A stretch of 40,918 nt of DNA from Bacteroidota bacterium. GTDB taxonomy: Bacteria > Bacteroidota > Bacteroidia > Flavobacteriales > Flavobacteriaceae. Positions within the stretch are counted from its first letter, which is position 1, and every line of letters starts with the position of its first letter. Both the position numbers and the translations under genes were made by a program. Below the pieces are notes generated by a model. That model was not told the origin of the DNA, did no database searches, and saw nothing but the letters and a program-made list of their open reading frames with translations. The stretch spans positions 1 through 40,918 of the forward strand of contig JAGXRT010000075.1 in NCBI GenBank assembly GCA_018335575.1. Direction: 5' to 3'. Of the stretch, positions 7,879 to 16,148 are shown in pieces.

Positions 7879-9324
7879 TTGAAAATACTTGACAAATACA
7901 TTCTTAAAAGTTTTCTCACACCTTTTATAGCCACATTTTTTGTGGTTTTATTTGTTTTAGTCATGCAAGCTTTGTGGCTACGTTTTGATGACTTAGCCGG
8001 TAAAGGGCTTAACTTTGTAGTATTAATGAAGTTTGTGTGGTATATCACACTAATCTCTGTTCCTACAGCAATTCCTATAGGAGTATTACTTTCATCTATT
8101 ATGGCTATAGGTGATTTAGGTGAAAATTATGAATTTGCAGCAGCAAAATCGGCAGGAGTATCTTTACAAAGACTTATAAAACCGCTAATAATCCTAGTCT
8201 TTTTTATTGGAGCTTTTAACTTTATGTTTTTAAACTACGTATTTCCAAATGCTATGTTTAAAACTAAAAATTTAATCCTAAACTTTAAGAAATCAAAACC
8301 TGCTTTAGCCTTAGTTCCCGGAACATTTAACGATGAAATTCCGGGATACAGTATTAAATTTGATGAGAAGTTTGGTGAAAATGATGATCAACTTAAAAAT
8401 GTTTTAATTAAAGATTTATCTGCTGGAAGAGGAAATATTAAAGATATAACAGCAAGAGAAGGTAAAATAACAACTGAAGAAGGCAGTAAATACATGACCT
8501 TAATTTTAACTGATGGTTATTATTATGAAGATCATGTTAATTATAATAATCCTTATAACGATAGAAAAAACCTACCCTTTTCTAAAGCCCATTTTGATAA
8601 GTACGTTGTTAATATCGATATTTCATCTTTTAATAATGTTGATTTCGACTCTGAAAGCTTGAAAGAAGCTCATGAAATGTACAGTGCTGCGCAACTTTTA
8701 GTAAAAGCAGATTCACTTAAATTAAAATACGACGAATATGTAAAATCAAGAGCAGACAACTTTTACTTGCGTATTGGCGGCAATAAATTGTATAAAAGCG
8801 ATTCGGCTAAAATATCAAATTTGGAACCTGAAATACTCGATAATTTTGAGTTAAAAGAAAAAGTAATTGTACTTGATAATGCCATACAAAGCTCTAACCG
8901 CTCTATTGACAATTTAGTTAATGGCAGGGATACATTTAAAAACAACAGAAAGGCATTAAACATGTTTGACATTGAGTTCTTTAACAGAATTTCATTTTCA
9001 TTTGCTTGTTTAGTATTGTTTTTTATTGGTGCTCCTTTAGGTTCCATTATCAGAAAAGGAGGATTTGGAATACCTATGGTTTTAGGTATTACCATTTTTG
9101 TTGTTTACTTTTTTATATCAACTTTTGGGAAAAACATGGCAGAAGAAAGTTCTATACCAGCAATTTTAGGAAGTGCTTTATCCACTATTATTCTTTTACC
9201 TGTAGGTATTTTTCTAACTTTAAGAGCAACAAAAGACAAAGGTAGAATTGATATTGACCTAATTTTTGATAGGGTTGTTAAATACTTTCATAAATTTGCA
9301 AAACAAAAAAATCTGACAGAATAA
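7879..9324 (+). CDS. LptF/LptG-family LPS export permease (YjgP/YjgQ)
   Basis: 481 residues, starting at a TTG codon three bases after the lolA stop: KILDKYILKSFLTPFIATFF is the canonical LptG/LptF N-terminus. There are three N-terminal transmembrane helices, a periplasmic beta domain, and three C-terminal helices (from about residue 370, ending with an IGAPLGSIIRKGG loop). These proteins form the LptB2FG ABC transporter that extracts LPS from the inner membrane. Family members are usually about 360 residues; the extra ~100 are a charged, mainly helical insertion at roughly 255-365, before the fourth helix. The partner LptF/G and LptB are not in the window. Its stop overlaps the ribBA start by one base. 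Confidence 0.9.
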   Translation: MKILDKYILKSFLTPFIATFFVVLFVLVMQALWLRFDDLAGKGLNFVVLMKFVWYITLISVPTAIPIGVLLSSIMAIGDLGENYEFAAAKSAGVSLQRLIKPLIILVFFIGAFNFMFLNYVFPNAMFKTKNLILNFKKSKPALALVPGTFNDEIPGYSIKFDEKFGENDDQLKNVLIKDLSAGRGNIKDITAREGKITTEEGSKYMTLILTDGYYYEDHVNYNNPYNDRKNLPFSKAHFDKYVVNIDISSFNNVDFDSESLKEAHEMYSAAQLLVKADSLKLKYDEYVKSRADNFYLRIGGNKLYKSDSAKISNLEPEILDNFELKEKVIVLDNAIQSSNRSIDNLVNGRDTFKNNRKALNMFDIEFFNRISFSFACLVLFFIGAPLGSIIRKGGFGIPMVLGITIFVVYFFISTFGKNMAEESSIPAILGSALSTIILLPVGIFLTLRATKDKGRIDIDLIFDRVVKYFHKFAKQKNLTE

Positions 9325-10466
9325 TGAATACTACGCACAAAGCTTTTCAATTAAATTCAGTTGCTGAAGCTATTGAAGAAATTAAAAATGGAAAAGTTAT
9401 AATAGTAGTTGATGATGAAGACCGCGAAAACGAAGGTGATTTTGTCGCAGCTGCAGAAATGGCAACACCTGATATGATTAACTTCATGGCAAAACACGGT
9501 AGAGGTCTAATTTGTACTCCCCTAACTGAAAAGCGTTGCGATGAGTTAAAACTCGATTTAATGGTTGGTTATAACACAGATCCCATGGAAACTGCATTTA
9601 CTGTTTCTGTTGATTTAAACGGAAATGGAGTAACCACCGGAATATCAGCAAAAGACAGAGCGTTAACTATAAAAGCTTTAACCGATAAATCATTAAAGCC
9701 TGAAAACCTTCGAAGACCGGGGCATATCTTTCCTTTAAAAGCAAAATTAGGAGGTGTATTAAGAAGAACAGGGCATACCGAAGCTGCTATTGATTTAGCG
9801 CGTTTAGCAGGATTAGAGCCGGCTGGTGTTATTGTGGAAATTATGAACGAAGATGGTACTATGGCCCGTTTACCTGAATTATTTGAAATTGCCAAAAAAT
9901 TTGATTTAAAAGTTATTTCTATAGAAGAATTAGTAGCATACAGAATGCAACACGATTCGCTTATTAAGAAAATTGAAGATTTTGAGGTAGAAACTCGATT
10001 TGGTAAATTTCAACTAATCGCTTATAAGCAAAACACCAATAAATTAGTCCATATTGCATTAAAAAAAGGAGACTGGAAAAAGGATGAACCCGTTTTAGTA
10101 AGAGTTAATTCTACTTTAATAAACAATGATATTATTGGAACTCTAACTACAAACCCAGACAAAAAACTAAAAAATGTTTTTCATAAAATAAATGAAGAAG
10201 GAAAAGGTGTGGTGGTTTTTATTAATCAAGAAAATCAGTCACTAAATCTTGAAGAACGCTTGGCTAAATTACGTGAACAACAAAACATTGAAGAGCAAAA
10301 GTCAATTCCGCTTCACATGGATGAAAAAGATTATGGAATTGGCGCCCAAATATTGCACGATTTAGGTATTGAAAAATTACGGGTTTTATCCAATACTGTT
10401 CATAACAGAAAACGTGTGGGAATGACCGGTTACAATTTAGAAATTATTGAATATGTAAATTATTAA
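9324..10466 (+). CDS. ribBA: 3,4-dihydroxy-2-butanone-4-phosphate synthase with a degenerate GTP cyclohydrolase II domain
   Basis: 380 residues. Residues 1-205 are a complete RibB domain: [11 protein letters not shown] (30-40) and [15 protein letters not shown] (150-164) make the DHBP synthase active site that converts ribulose 5-phosphate for riboflavin synthesis. Residues 220-380 align with GTP cyclohydrolase II but its hallmarks are lost: RVHSEC becomes RVNSTL (260-265), the RCDCG zinc cysteines are replaced by TTNPDK, and RQEGRGIGL becomes NQENQSLNL (301-309). [12 protein letters not shown] (333-344) survives. The second half probably lacks cyclohydrolase activity, resembling the RibBX arrangement. 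The ATG overlaps the upstream stop by one base. A separate ribA is predicted elsewhere in the genome. Confidence 0.9.
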   Translation: MNTTHKAFQLNSVAEAIEEIKNGKVIIVVDDEDRENEGDFVAAAEMATPDMINFMAKHGRGLICTPLTEKRCDELKLDLMVGYNTDPMETAFTVSVDLNGNGVTTGISAKDRALTIKALTDKSLKPENLRRPGHIFPLKAKLGGVLRRTGHTEAAIDLARLAGLEPAGVIVEIMNEDGTMARLPELFEIAKKFDLKVISIEELVAYRMQHDSLIKKIEDFEVETRFGKFQLIAYKQNTNKLVHIALKKGDWKKDEPVLVRVNSTLINNDIIGTLTTNPDKKLKNVFHKINEEGKGVVVFINQENQSLNLEERLAKLREQQNIEEQKSIPLHMDEKDYGIGAQILHDLGIEKLRVLSNTVHNRKRVGMTGYNLEIIEYVNY

Positions 10467-10470
10467 TTTA

Positions 10471-10500
10471 AAAAGGGAATCTATTTTGATTCCCTTTTTT
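10471..10500. terminator. Bidirectional intrinsic terminator after ribBA
   Basis: AAAAGGGAATC (10471-10481) pairs with GATTCCCTTTT (10488-10498) around a TATTTT loop, followed by a T-run. It lies between the convergent ribBA and peptidase E genes. Confidence 0.85.
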
Positions 10501-11207
10501 TATCTTAAATCACTTAAATCAGTACCTGATTCAAGTTCAACAGGTGCTTCATTCGCTTTAAACAATCTTGCTTTTAAAGGTCCTTTCAGGATAACTTTAT
10601 CGCCTTTGACAGCCAACCAGCTACCTTCTCGCAGTCCTAAAACAGGCGTTGTGTTGAAAGCATGATACTCTTTAATTCTAGTTTCTCTGGTCTCTCCCAT
10701 ATGTGTTGATGTTGGATCAGGATCTAAATAATGTGGATTTAAATTAAAGTTAATTAATCCCATAGCATCAAAACTTGGCGGATACATAATTGGCATATCA
10801 TTGGTATTCATGATACTTACCCCTGTTATATTACTTCCTGCACTGGTGCCTAAATAAGGTGTTCCTTTTTGAACAACCTGTTGAATAGTTTCCAAAATAT
10901 TTCTTCGGTACAATTCATTTAGTAAAACAAAGGTATTGCCACCACCAGTAAATATTCCTTTTGCATTTTTAATGGCATCAATTGGATTTTGGTAATTATG
11001 TAAACCATCTATCTGTTTCCCAATCGACGTAAAAGCACCTCTAACTTTATCTGTATATTCATCATGTGATAAACCGCTTGGTCGTGCAAATGGCACAAAT
11101 AAAATTGTATCAACATCTTTAAAAAACACTTCTAATTCTGGTAAAAGATATTCTAAATACCCTCTTCCATGGACTGTTGATGTGCTTGCTATTAATAATT
11201 TTTTCAT
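10500..11207 (-). CDS. pepE: Peptidase E (alpha-aspartyl dipeptidase, family S51)
   Basis: About 235 residues from the preferred ATG at 11207 (MKKLLIASTSTVHG); an alternative ATG at 11219 adds four residues and overlaps the upstream gene. The nucleophile elbow GTSAGSNITG holds the catalytic serine, preceded by GIFTGGGNTFVLLNEL, and the NPHYLDPDP segment carries the conserved histidine. PepE cleaves dipeptides with N-terminal aspartate, normally in the cytosol. No signal peptide is visible. It follows the Asp-box lipoprotein gene directly and is probably cotranscribed with it. Confidence 0.92.
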   Translation of the reverse strand: MKKLLIASTSTVHGRGYLEYLLPELEVFFKDVDTILFVPFARPSGLSHDEYTDKVRGAFTSIGKQIDGLHNYQNPIDAIKNAKGIFTGGGNTFVLLNELYRRNILETIQQVVQKGTPYLGTSAGSNITGVSIMNTNDMPIMYPPSFDAMGLINFNLNPHYLDPDPTSTHMGETRETRIKEYHAFNTTPVLGLREGSWLAVKGDKVILKGPLKARLFKANEAPVELESGTDLSDLR

Positions 11208-11208
11208 G

Positions 11209-12534
11209 TTATTTTTCATTTATTAAAGCAGTAAAGATACTTAATTTTCCATTTTCATAATGTGTCCAAATTGGTCTAACTATACCATTTTGTGCATTTA
11301 TATTGTTATAATCTCCAAAGAATATGCCTTTTGGAACTGTTGAGAATGAATTTTCAGAAATAGTTTTGCTTACAAAAGTATCGCCACCGTCGTAAGATAC
11401 TGATAAGGTTACGGCTGTTTCATTATTCCTTGTATTGCTTCTGTCATAATAAACAATATAAATAAATCCAGTTGCCGGATCTACACTCATCCATGTAAGA
11501 AATTGATGGGTAGTTGTTTTATCAGAATTTACTTTAATAGGCTTACTCCACGTAGTTCCATTATCGGTTGATTTTGCAATAAAAACATCGGTATTATCCT
11601 TGCCATTTCTAACATCAGTCCAGTTAACATAAACGGTTCCTCGGTAGATACTTTGGCTGTGATCTACTGCAGTAACCGGCATACCGTTACTGCGTCCTAT
11701 ACCGTAGATCTCTGTAGACCAACCTCCAGGCTGATTAGCAATTATTACATCTTCTTCTAACCAAGTTTTTCCAAAATCTAAACTTCTGTCAAAATAAATA
11801 GTTTCATTGTAACTCCAAGCTACAAGTATTTCTCCATTAATTCCAACACTAGGAACTGCTCCTTCAGTTGTTAAATCGTCATCAATACAATTACCATCCA
11901 ATTGATTTATTTTTATAGGAATTGTAAATGATTGTCCTCCATCGGATGATTTAGAAAACAAAATGCGGCTTTTATCTTGTACTTTTTTGCTGCCGTACTT
12001 ATCAAACTCAGTCCAAGTAACATAAATTTCATTGTTAATTGGACTAATAGTAAACCATTCTTTATCTTGTTGTTTAGGCGAATTTTTACCAATACCTATG
12101 CCGTTTGACCAATTTATACCTCCGTCAGTAGATTTTTGAATCACTATTTGATCCAATATATTAGTACTTCTCCACCCTATTTTATCAGGATCAGAAAGGT
12201 GTAAATAATAAAAATTACCTTGATAATCTGCAACAATACAAGGATCTCCAAACACACCTAAATCACTTGTTATTTTTTTTGTTTCCCATGTTAAACCTCC
12301 ATCAAATGAATAATGCACATTATCAAGTATTGATCCTGCTACCATATTCTTTGGGTTAACAGGGTTGATAAAAATACTTGGTTCGCAAGGACCTAAACCA
12401 TATCCATCAGATTCAAAAATTTTAATATTGGTGTAGGAAGAATTTAAAAAATTCTGCTGTTTTTTGTTAATGTTTTGTGCAGTTGAGCAACTTGAAATTA
12501 ACAAACTAATCAAAAGTAATCTTATGTATTTCAT
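11209..12534 (-). CDS. Asp-box (BNR/sialidase-fold) lipoprotein
   Basis: About 441 residues from ATG 12534 (MKYIRLLLISLLISSC). The longer apparent start at 12552 is a TTG inside a -7 promoter box and is rejected. The N-terminus is a lipoprotein signal with lipobox LISSC. The body has at least six Asp-box-like repeats (FDGGLTW, TDGGINW, SDGGQSF, LDFGKTW, TDNGTTW, YDGGDTF), giving a six-bladed beta-propeller of the sialidase superfamily. The sialidase arginine triad is not obvious, so a sialidase function should not be assumed; it may be another glycan-active or binding propeller. It is divergent from a small lipoprotein gene. Confidence 0.82.
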   Translation of the reverse strand: MKYIRLLLISLLISSCSTAQNINKKQQNFLNSSYTNIKIFESDGYGLGPCEPSIFINPVNPKNMVAGSILDNVHYSFDGGLTWETKKITSDLGVFGDPCIVADYQGNFYYLHLSDPDKIGWRSTNILDQIVIQKSTDGGINWSNGIGIGKNSPKQQDKEWFTISPINNEIYVTWTEFDKYGSKKVQDKSRILFSKSSDGGQSFTIPIKINQLDGNCIDDDLTTEGAVPSVGINGEILVAWSYNETIYFDRSLDFGKTWLEEDVIIANQPGGWSTEIYGIGRSNGMPVTAVDHSQSIYRGTVYVNWTDVRNGKDNTDVFIAKSTDNGTTWSKPIKVNSDKTTTHQFLTWMSVDPATGFIYIVYYDRSNTRNNETAVTLSVSYDGGDTFVSKTISENSFSTVPKGIFFGDYNNINAQNGIVRPIWTHYENGKLSIFTALINEK

Positions 12535-12549
12535 CGATTTTAATTTTCT

Positions 12550-12557
12550 CAAAAATA
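12550..12557 (-). promoter_or_regulatory. Putative -7 box for the Asp-box lipoprotein/pepE unit
   Basis: On the minus strand 12557-12550 reads TATTTTTG, an exact TAnnTTTG match, 16 bases before the ATG at 12534. Its terminal TTG creates a false upstream start. The -33 element is weak. Confidence 0.4.
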
Positions 12558-12597
12558 CAAAATTGCATTATCTCATATTCGTTTAAAAGTTATTTTT

Positions 12598-12605
12598 CAT
12601 TTTTG
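12598..12605 (+). promoter_or_regulatory. Possible -7 box for the small lipoprotein
   Basis: CATTTTTG is one mismatch from TAnnTTTG and lies 48 bases before the preferred ATG at 12654. Its TTG is the apparent start of the longer ORF. Weak evidence. Confidence 0.3.
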
Positions 12606-12653
12606 GCACAATTAATGAATTGTAATAAACATAACCCATTAAAATTTAAGATT

Positions 12654-13154
12654 ATGAAAAATTTTTACACTTTATTAGTTGCCTTAAGTTTTTTACTTTT
12701 TCAGAGTTGCACAATAGAAGACAACACAGAATACATTGATAATGATACTATTAGCGAGGCTTTTGAAATAACCACATCGTTTAACACTGCTAATGGGTTT
12801 AGTAAATTAGTAAGCTTAAACCCTGCCATTTTTAACTCTGATGTTGTATTAGTTTACAGATTGTCTGGAGTTACTACGCAAGGAAATGATATATGGAAAC
12901 TATTACCAGAAATGTATTTTTACAACGATGGAACCTTGGATTTTGGGTATAAATTTGATTTTACAAAAAATGATGTTCGTATTTTTATGTTTGGTAATGA
13001 ATTAGAAACAGTTGTAAGTGATTACAAAACCAATCAGGTATTTAGAATTGTAATTGTTCCAGCTTATTTTTCAAATACAATTGATATCGCTAATATTGAT
13101 AACGTTTTATCTGCATTAAAAATCAATAAGGCAGAAATTCAGTTATTAAAATAA
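12654..13154 (+). CDS. Small putative lipoprotein, function unknown
   Basis: 166 residues from ATG 12654 (MKNFYTLLVALSFLLFQSC). A typical lipoprotein signal with the cysteine at residue 19 is followed by an acidic stretch (TIEDNTEY), which fits surface export in Bacteroidota. The upstream TTG at 12603 is not credible because it adds 17 residues before the signal peptide. The body has alternating beta-like segments (VVLVYRLSG, IWKLLPEMYF, VFRIVIVPA), a pattern I associate with small flavobacterial lipoproteins of unknown role. It is monocistronic: divergent from the Asp-box lipoprotein and closed by a hairpin terminator. Confidence 0.78.
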   Translation: MKNFYTLLVALSFLLFQSCTIEDNTEYIDNDTISEAFEITTSFNTANGFSKLVSLNPAIFNSDVVLVYRLSGVTTQGNDIWKLLPEMYFYNDGTLDFGYKFDFTKNDVRIFMFGNELETVVSDYKTNQVFRIVIVPAYFSNTIDIANIDNVLSALKINKAEIQLLK

Positions 13155-13173
13155 CCATTTAAACAATAGAATT

Positions 13174-13201
13174 AAAAGGGGAGTGTACTCCCCTTTTTTT
13201 T
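13174..13201 (+). terminator. Intrinsic terminator after the small lipoprotein
   Basis: AAAAGGGGAGT and ACTCCCCTTTT form a strong GC-rich hairpin with a minimal loop, followed by a run of T residues to about 13201. It lies 20 bases after the stop at 13154. Confidence 0.85.
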
Positions 13202-13279
13202 TATAAAATTTTAACAGTTATATAAAGTTAGGATTATTTTATTTTTTGTTAATTGTGATGGTATTTCAAATTAATTCAA

Positions 13280-13804
13280 ATGAATAAAATTATTCAATCT
13301 AATTTTCAAATTTCTAAATTTTTATTCATACTAATTTTAATTCTTTTTTCATCATTTTCACTCCACAAATATTATGTTGGTTTAACCCAAATAGAATACA
13401 ACACAAACAATAAAAGCGTAGAAATTACTTTAAAGTTATTTACCGATGATTTAGAATTAACGCTAAATAAGCAGTACGGAACCTCTTTTGAATTAAGCAC
13501 ATCTTCAAATATAAAAGCTGATAATGAAGCTATTAATAATTATGTAAATCAAAAATTGCAAATCAAAATAAATGGTAAAAAAGTATCTTATAATATGATA
13601 GGTAAAGAAATTGAAGATGATATGACACTCTTATATTTTGAAATTTACAATGTTAGAAATTTGAAATCGATTGAAGTTATAAATAAATTACTTTTTGAAA
13701 CTTTTGAAGAGCAACATCATATTTTAAAAATAAAATCATCCAATACACATAAAAACATATTACTGACAAAAAACAAGTTTAAAGAATTTATAAAAATTGA
13801 ATAG
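13280..13804 (+). CDS. DUF6702-type protein upstream of the M1 peptidase
   Basis: 174 residues with a hydrophobic N-terminal signal or anchor (about residues 12-30, FLFILILILFSSFS), then HKYYVGLTQIEYNTNNKSVEIT, the hallmark of the DUF6702 family of flavobacterial secreted proteins. The rest alternates strands and charged segments (LKLFTDDLE, QIKINGKKV, LYFEIYNV). The function of the family is unknown to me. It sits 45 bases before the M1 aminopeptidase-like gene, a pairing I recall as recurrent in flavobacteria, so the two may act together in the periplasm. Confidence 0.7.
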   Translation: MNKIIQSNFQISKFLFILILILFSSFSLHKYYVGLTQIEYNTNNKSVEITLKLFTDDLELTLNKQYGTSFELSTSSNIKADNEAINNYVNQKLQIKINGKKVSYNMIGKEIEDDMTLLYFEIYNVRNLKSIEVINKLLFETFEEQHHILKIKSSNTHKNILLTKNKFKEFIKIE

Positions 13805-13849
13805 AAAAATTACTTTTACATAATCAACTCAAACAAACTAAACTAAGTA

Positions 13850-16117
13850 ATGAAAAAAACAAGATTTATTTTACTGGCATTTTTAGTATCATTTAGTACT
13901 ATAATTGCACAAGAAGAAAAACCTAAGGAAGTTCAAAAAGGACATTACAACATAAGCAAATTCAAGCAATTAAATGAAGAATTTGCAACTCCAAACATGT
14001 ACAGAACTGCTGCAGGTGCTCCGGGAAAAAATTATTATCAACAACGTGCAGATTATAAAATTGATGTTGTTTTAGACGATAAAAATCAAAAGTTATTTGG
14101 TAATGAAACCATTACTTATTACAACAATTCACCGGATGTGTTAGAATATTTATGGGTTCAGTTAGAACAAAACAGAAGTAAACCAAATTCTCTAGGAGAT
14201 GCCGCAGAAAATGGAGGCCCAAGTTTTGGATATCAACCTCAAAAATATGTAGCAGAATTTATGGGAAAACCATTTCAAGGAGGTTTTAATATTGAATCGC
14301 TTACCGATAGTAAAGGAAAAAATTTAAAAAGCACTATCAATTTCACTATGATGCGTATTGATTTAGATACACCTTTACAACCTGGTGCTTCTTTTAGTTT
14401 TAACATTAAATGGTGGTATCATATCAATAATTATATGATTGACAGAGGTCGGTCTGGCTATGAACATTTTCCTAAAGATGGAAATAATCTGTATATCATT
14501 GCACAGTTTTTCCCACGTATGGCCGTATACAATGATGTAGAAGGATGGCAAAATATGCAGTTTTGGGGAAGAGGTGAATTTACTTTGCCTTTTGGCAACT
14601 ACGATGTTACTATTACAACTCCATCAGATCATATTTTAGATGCTACTGGTGTTTTACAAAATCCGAAAGAAGTCTTCACTCCTACTGAATATAACAGGTA
14701 TATCGCTGCATCAACTTCATTTGATAAACCTATAATTATAGTAACACAAGCAGAAGCAACAGAAAAAGAAAAACACTTTTCTGAAAAAACTAAAACTTGG
14801 AAATTTAAAGCTGAAAATGTTCGCGATTTTGCTTTTTCATCATCGCGTAAATTTATCTACGATATGCAAGCTGTAAAAATTGGTGGTAAAACGGTTATGG
14901 CTGTCTCTTTATATCCAAAAGAAGGAAATCCATTATGGGAAGAATACTCAACAAAAGTGGTAGCACATACGTTAAAATCGTATTCTAACCGGTTATTTGA
15001 TTATCCGTATCCCAAAGCAATTTCTGTTAATGCCGATCAACAGGGTATGGAATACCCAATGATTTGCTGGAATTTTGGAAGATGTAATGAAGATGGAACC
15101 TATTCACCTCAAACTAGACGCGGAATGATTGGTGTTATTGTACACGAAGTGGGTCATAACTTTTTCCCCATGATTGTTAATTCTGATGAACGTCAATGGA
15201 CTTGGATGGATGAAGGATTAAATACCTTTACACAACTCTTAGCCCAAGAAGAATTTGAAAAAGACTTTCCTTCTCGCGGATATCCGAAAAATGTAGTTGA
15301 ATATATGAGTGGCGATCAAAATTATATCACTCCTATTATGACACAATCTGAAAGTATTTTTAACTTTAGTAGCAATGCTTACGCTAAGCCAGCTGCAGGT
15401 TTGTATATGCTACGCGAATTTATAATGGGACATGAGTTATTTGACCATGCCTTTAAAACCTATGCCAACAGATGGAAATTTAAGCATCCAACTCCTGAAG
15501 ATTTTTTCAGAACTATGGAAGATGCCTCTGCTGTTGATTTAGATTGGTTTTGGAGGGGTTGGTTTTATACTACTAATGTAAATGATATTGGCATAAAAAG
15601 CGTTAAAAAATATTATGTAACAGACATAGTTCCTAAACGAATTCAAAACATGACGCGTTCTAATAGAGGCAGCACTTCAACTCCGCCTCAAATGGTATAT
15701 TTAGTAGCTGAAGATCATGAAGATGTTACAGAAATGATGATAAACACCAAAAATCCTACTGAGGAAATTAAATTATTAGATGATTATTTAACAGAACATT
15801 TTTCGAAAGAAGAACGAGCTGCATTAGAGAATCCTACTTATTTTTATGAAGTTAAATTTGAAAAACCAGGCGGATTAGTCATGCCAATTTTAGTAGATTA
15901 TATTTTTGAAGACGGATCAAAAATTAGTCATAATTATCCTGCAGAAGTTTGGAGGTTAAATGATCATGAGGTTATCAAATTAATTCCGAGTACTAAACCC
16001 ATAAAAGAAATTATTATCGATTCCAGAGAAATTACAGCCGATATAAATAAGGAAAATAATTACTGGCCTAAAAAAGAATCAATCTCAAAATTACAAGAAT
16101 TTAAGGCAAAACAATAA
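13850..16117 (+). CDS. M1-family zinc metallopeptidase, secreted
   Basis: 755 residues with a cleavable signal peptide (residues 1-20, ending TIIAQEE). The gluzincin site is complete: HEVGH at about residues 432-436, 18 residues, then the glutamate ligand in TWMDEGLNTF. The substrate-binding GxMEN motif appears as GMEYP, as in the divergent M1 group common in Bacteroidota. N-terminal beta domain strands (YKIDVVLDDKNQKLFGNETITYYN) fit the M1 fold. It probably trims peptides in the periplasm or at the surface. There is no C-terminal T9SS sorting domain. A terminator hairpin follows. Confidence 0.93.
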   Translation: MKKTRFILLAFLVSFSTIIAQEEKPKEVQKGHYNISKFKQLNEEFATPNMYRTAAGAPGKNYYQQRADYKIDVVLDDKNQKLFGNETITYYNNSPDVLEYLWVQLEQNRSKPNSLGDAAENGGPSFGYQPQKYVAEFMGKPFQGGFNIESLTDSKGKNLKSTINFTMMRIDLDTPLQPGASFSFNIKWWYHINNYMIDRGRSGYEHFPKDGNNLYIIAQFFPRMAVYNDVEGWQNMQFWGRGEFTLPFGNYDVTITTPSDHILDATGVLQNPKEVFTPTEYNRYIAASTSFDKPIIIVTQAEATEKEKHFSEKTKTWKFKAENVRDFAFSSSRKFIYDMQAVKIGGKTVMAVSLYPKEGNPLWEEYSTKVVAHTLKSYSNRLFDYPYPKAISVNADQQGMEYPMICWNFGRCNEDGTYSPQTRRGMIGVIVHEVGHNFFPMIVNSDERQWTWMDEGLNTFTQLLAQEEFEKDFPSRGYPKNVVEYMSGDQNYITPIMTQSESIFNFSSNAYAKPAAGLYMLREFIMGHELFDHAFKTYANRWKFKHPTPEDFFRTMEDASAVDLDWFWRGWFYTTNVNDIGIKSVKKYYVTDIVPKRIQNMTRSNRGSTSTPPQMVYLVAEDHEDVTEMMINTKNPTEEIKLLDDYLTEHFSKEERAALENPTYFYEVKFEKPGGLVMPILVDYIFEDGSKISHNYPAEVWRLNDHEVIKLIPSTKPIKEIIIDSREITADINKENNYWPKKESISKLQEFKAKQ

Positions 16118-16120
16118 ATA

Positions 16121-16148
16121 AAAAACCACGTAATTGCGTGGTTTTTTT
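16121..16148. terminator. Bidirectional intrinsic terminator
   Basis: AAAAACCACG (16121-16130) pairs with CGTGGTTTTT (16137-16146) around TAATTG, with T residues after it. It separates the convergent M1 peptidase and lgt genes; the lgt stop lies in the T-tract. Confidence 0.85.

Noticed and set aside
8763-9245. ORFs of 110 and 79 codons inside the Lpt permease gene
   Set aside because: One is antisense and one is in an alternate frame of a conserved transmembrane region; neither has a recognisable protein pattern.
9569-9895. 108-codon minus-strand ORF within ribBA
   Set aside because: Antisense to the conserved DHBP synthase domain; no independent support.
9324-10466. ribBA as a pseudogene because of its degraded C-terminal half
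   Set aside because: The frame is open to the end, the domain length and later motifs are kept, and the RibB half is intact; selective loss of catalysis is a better reading than decay.
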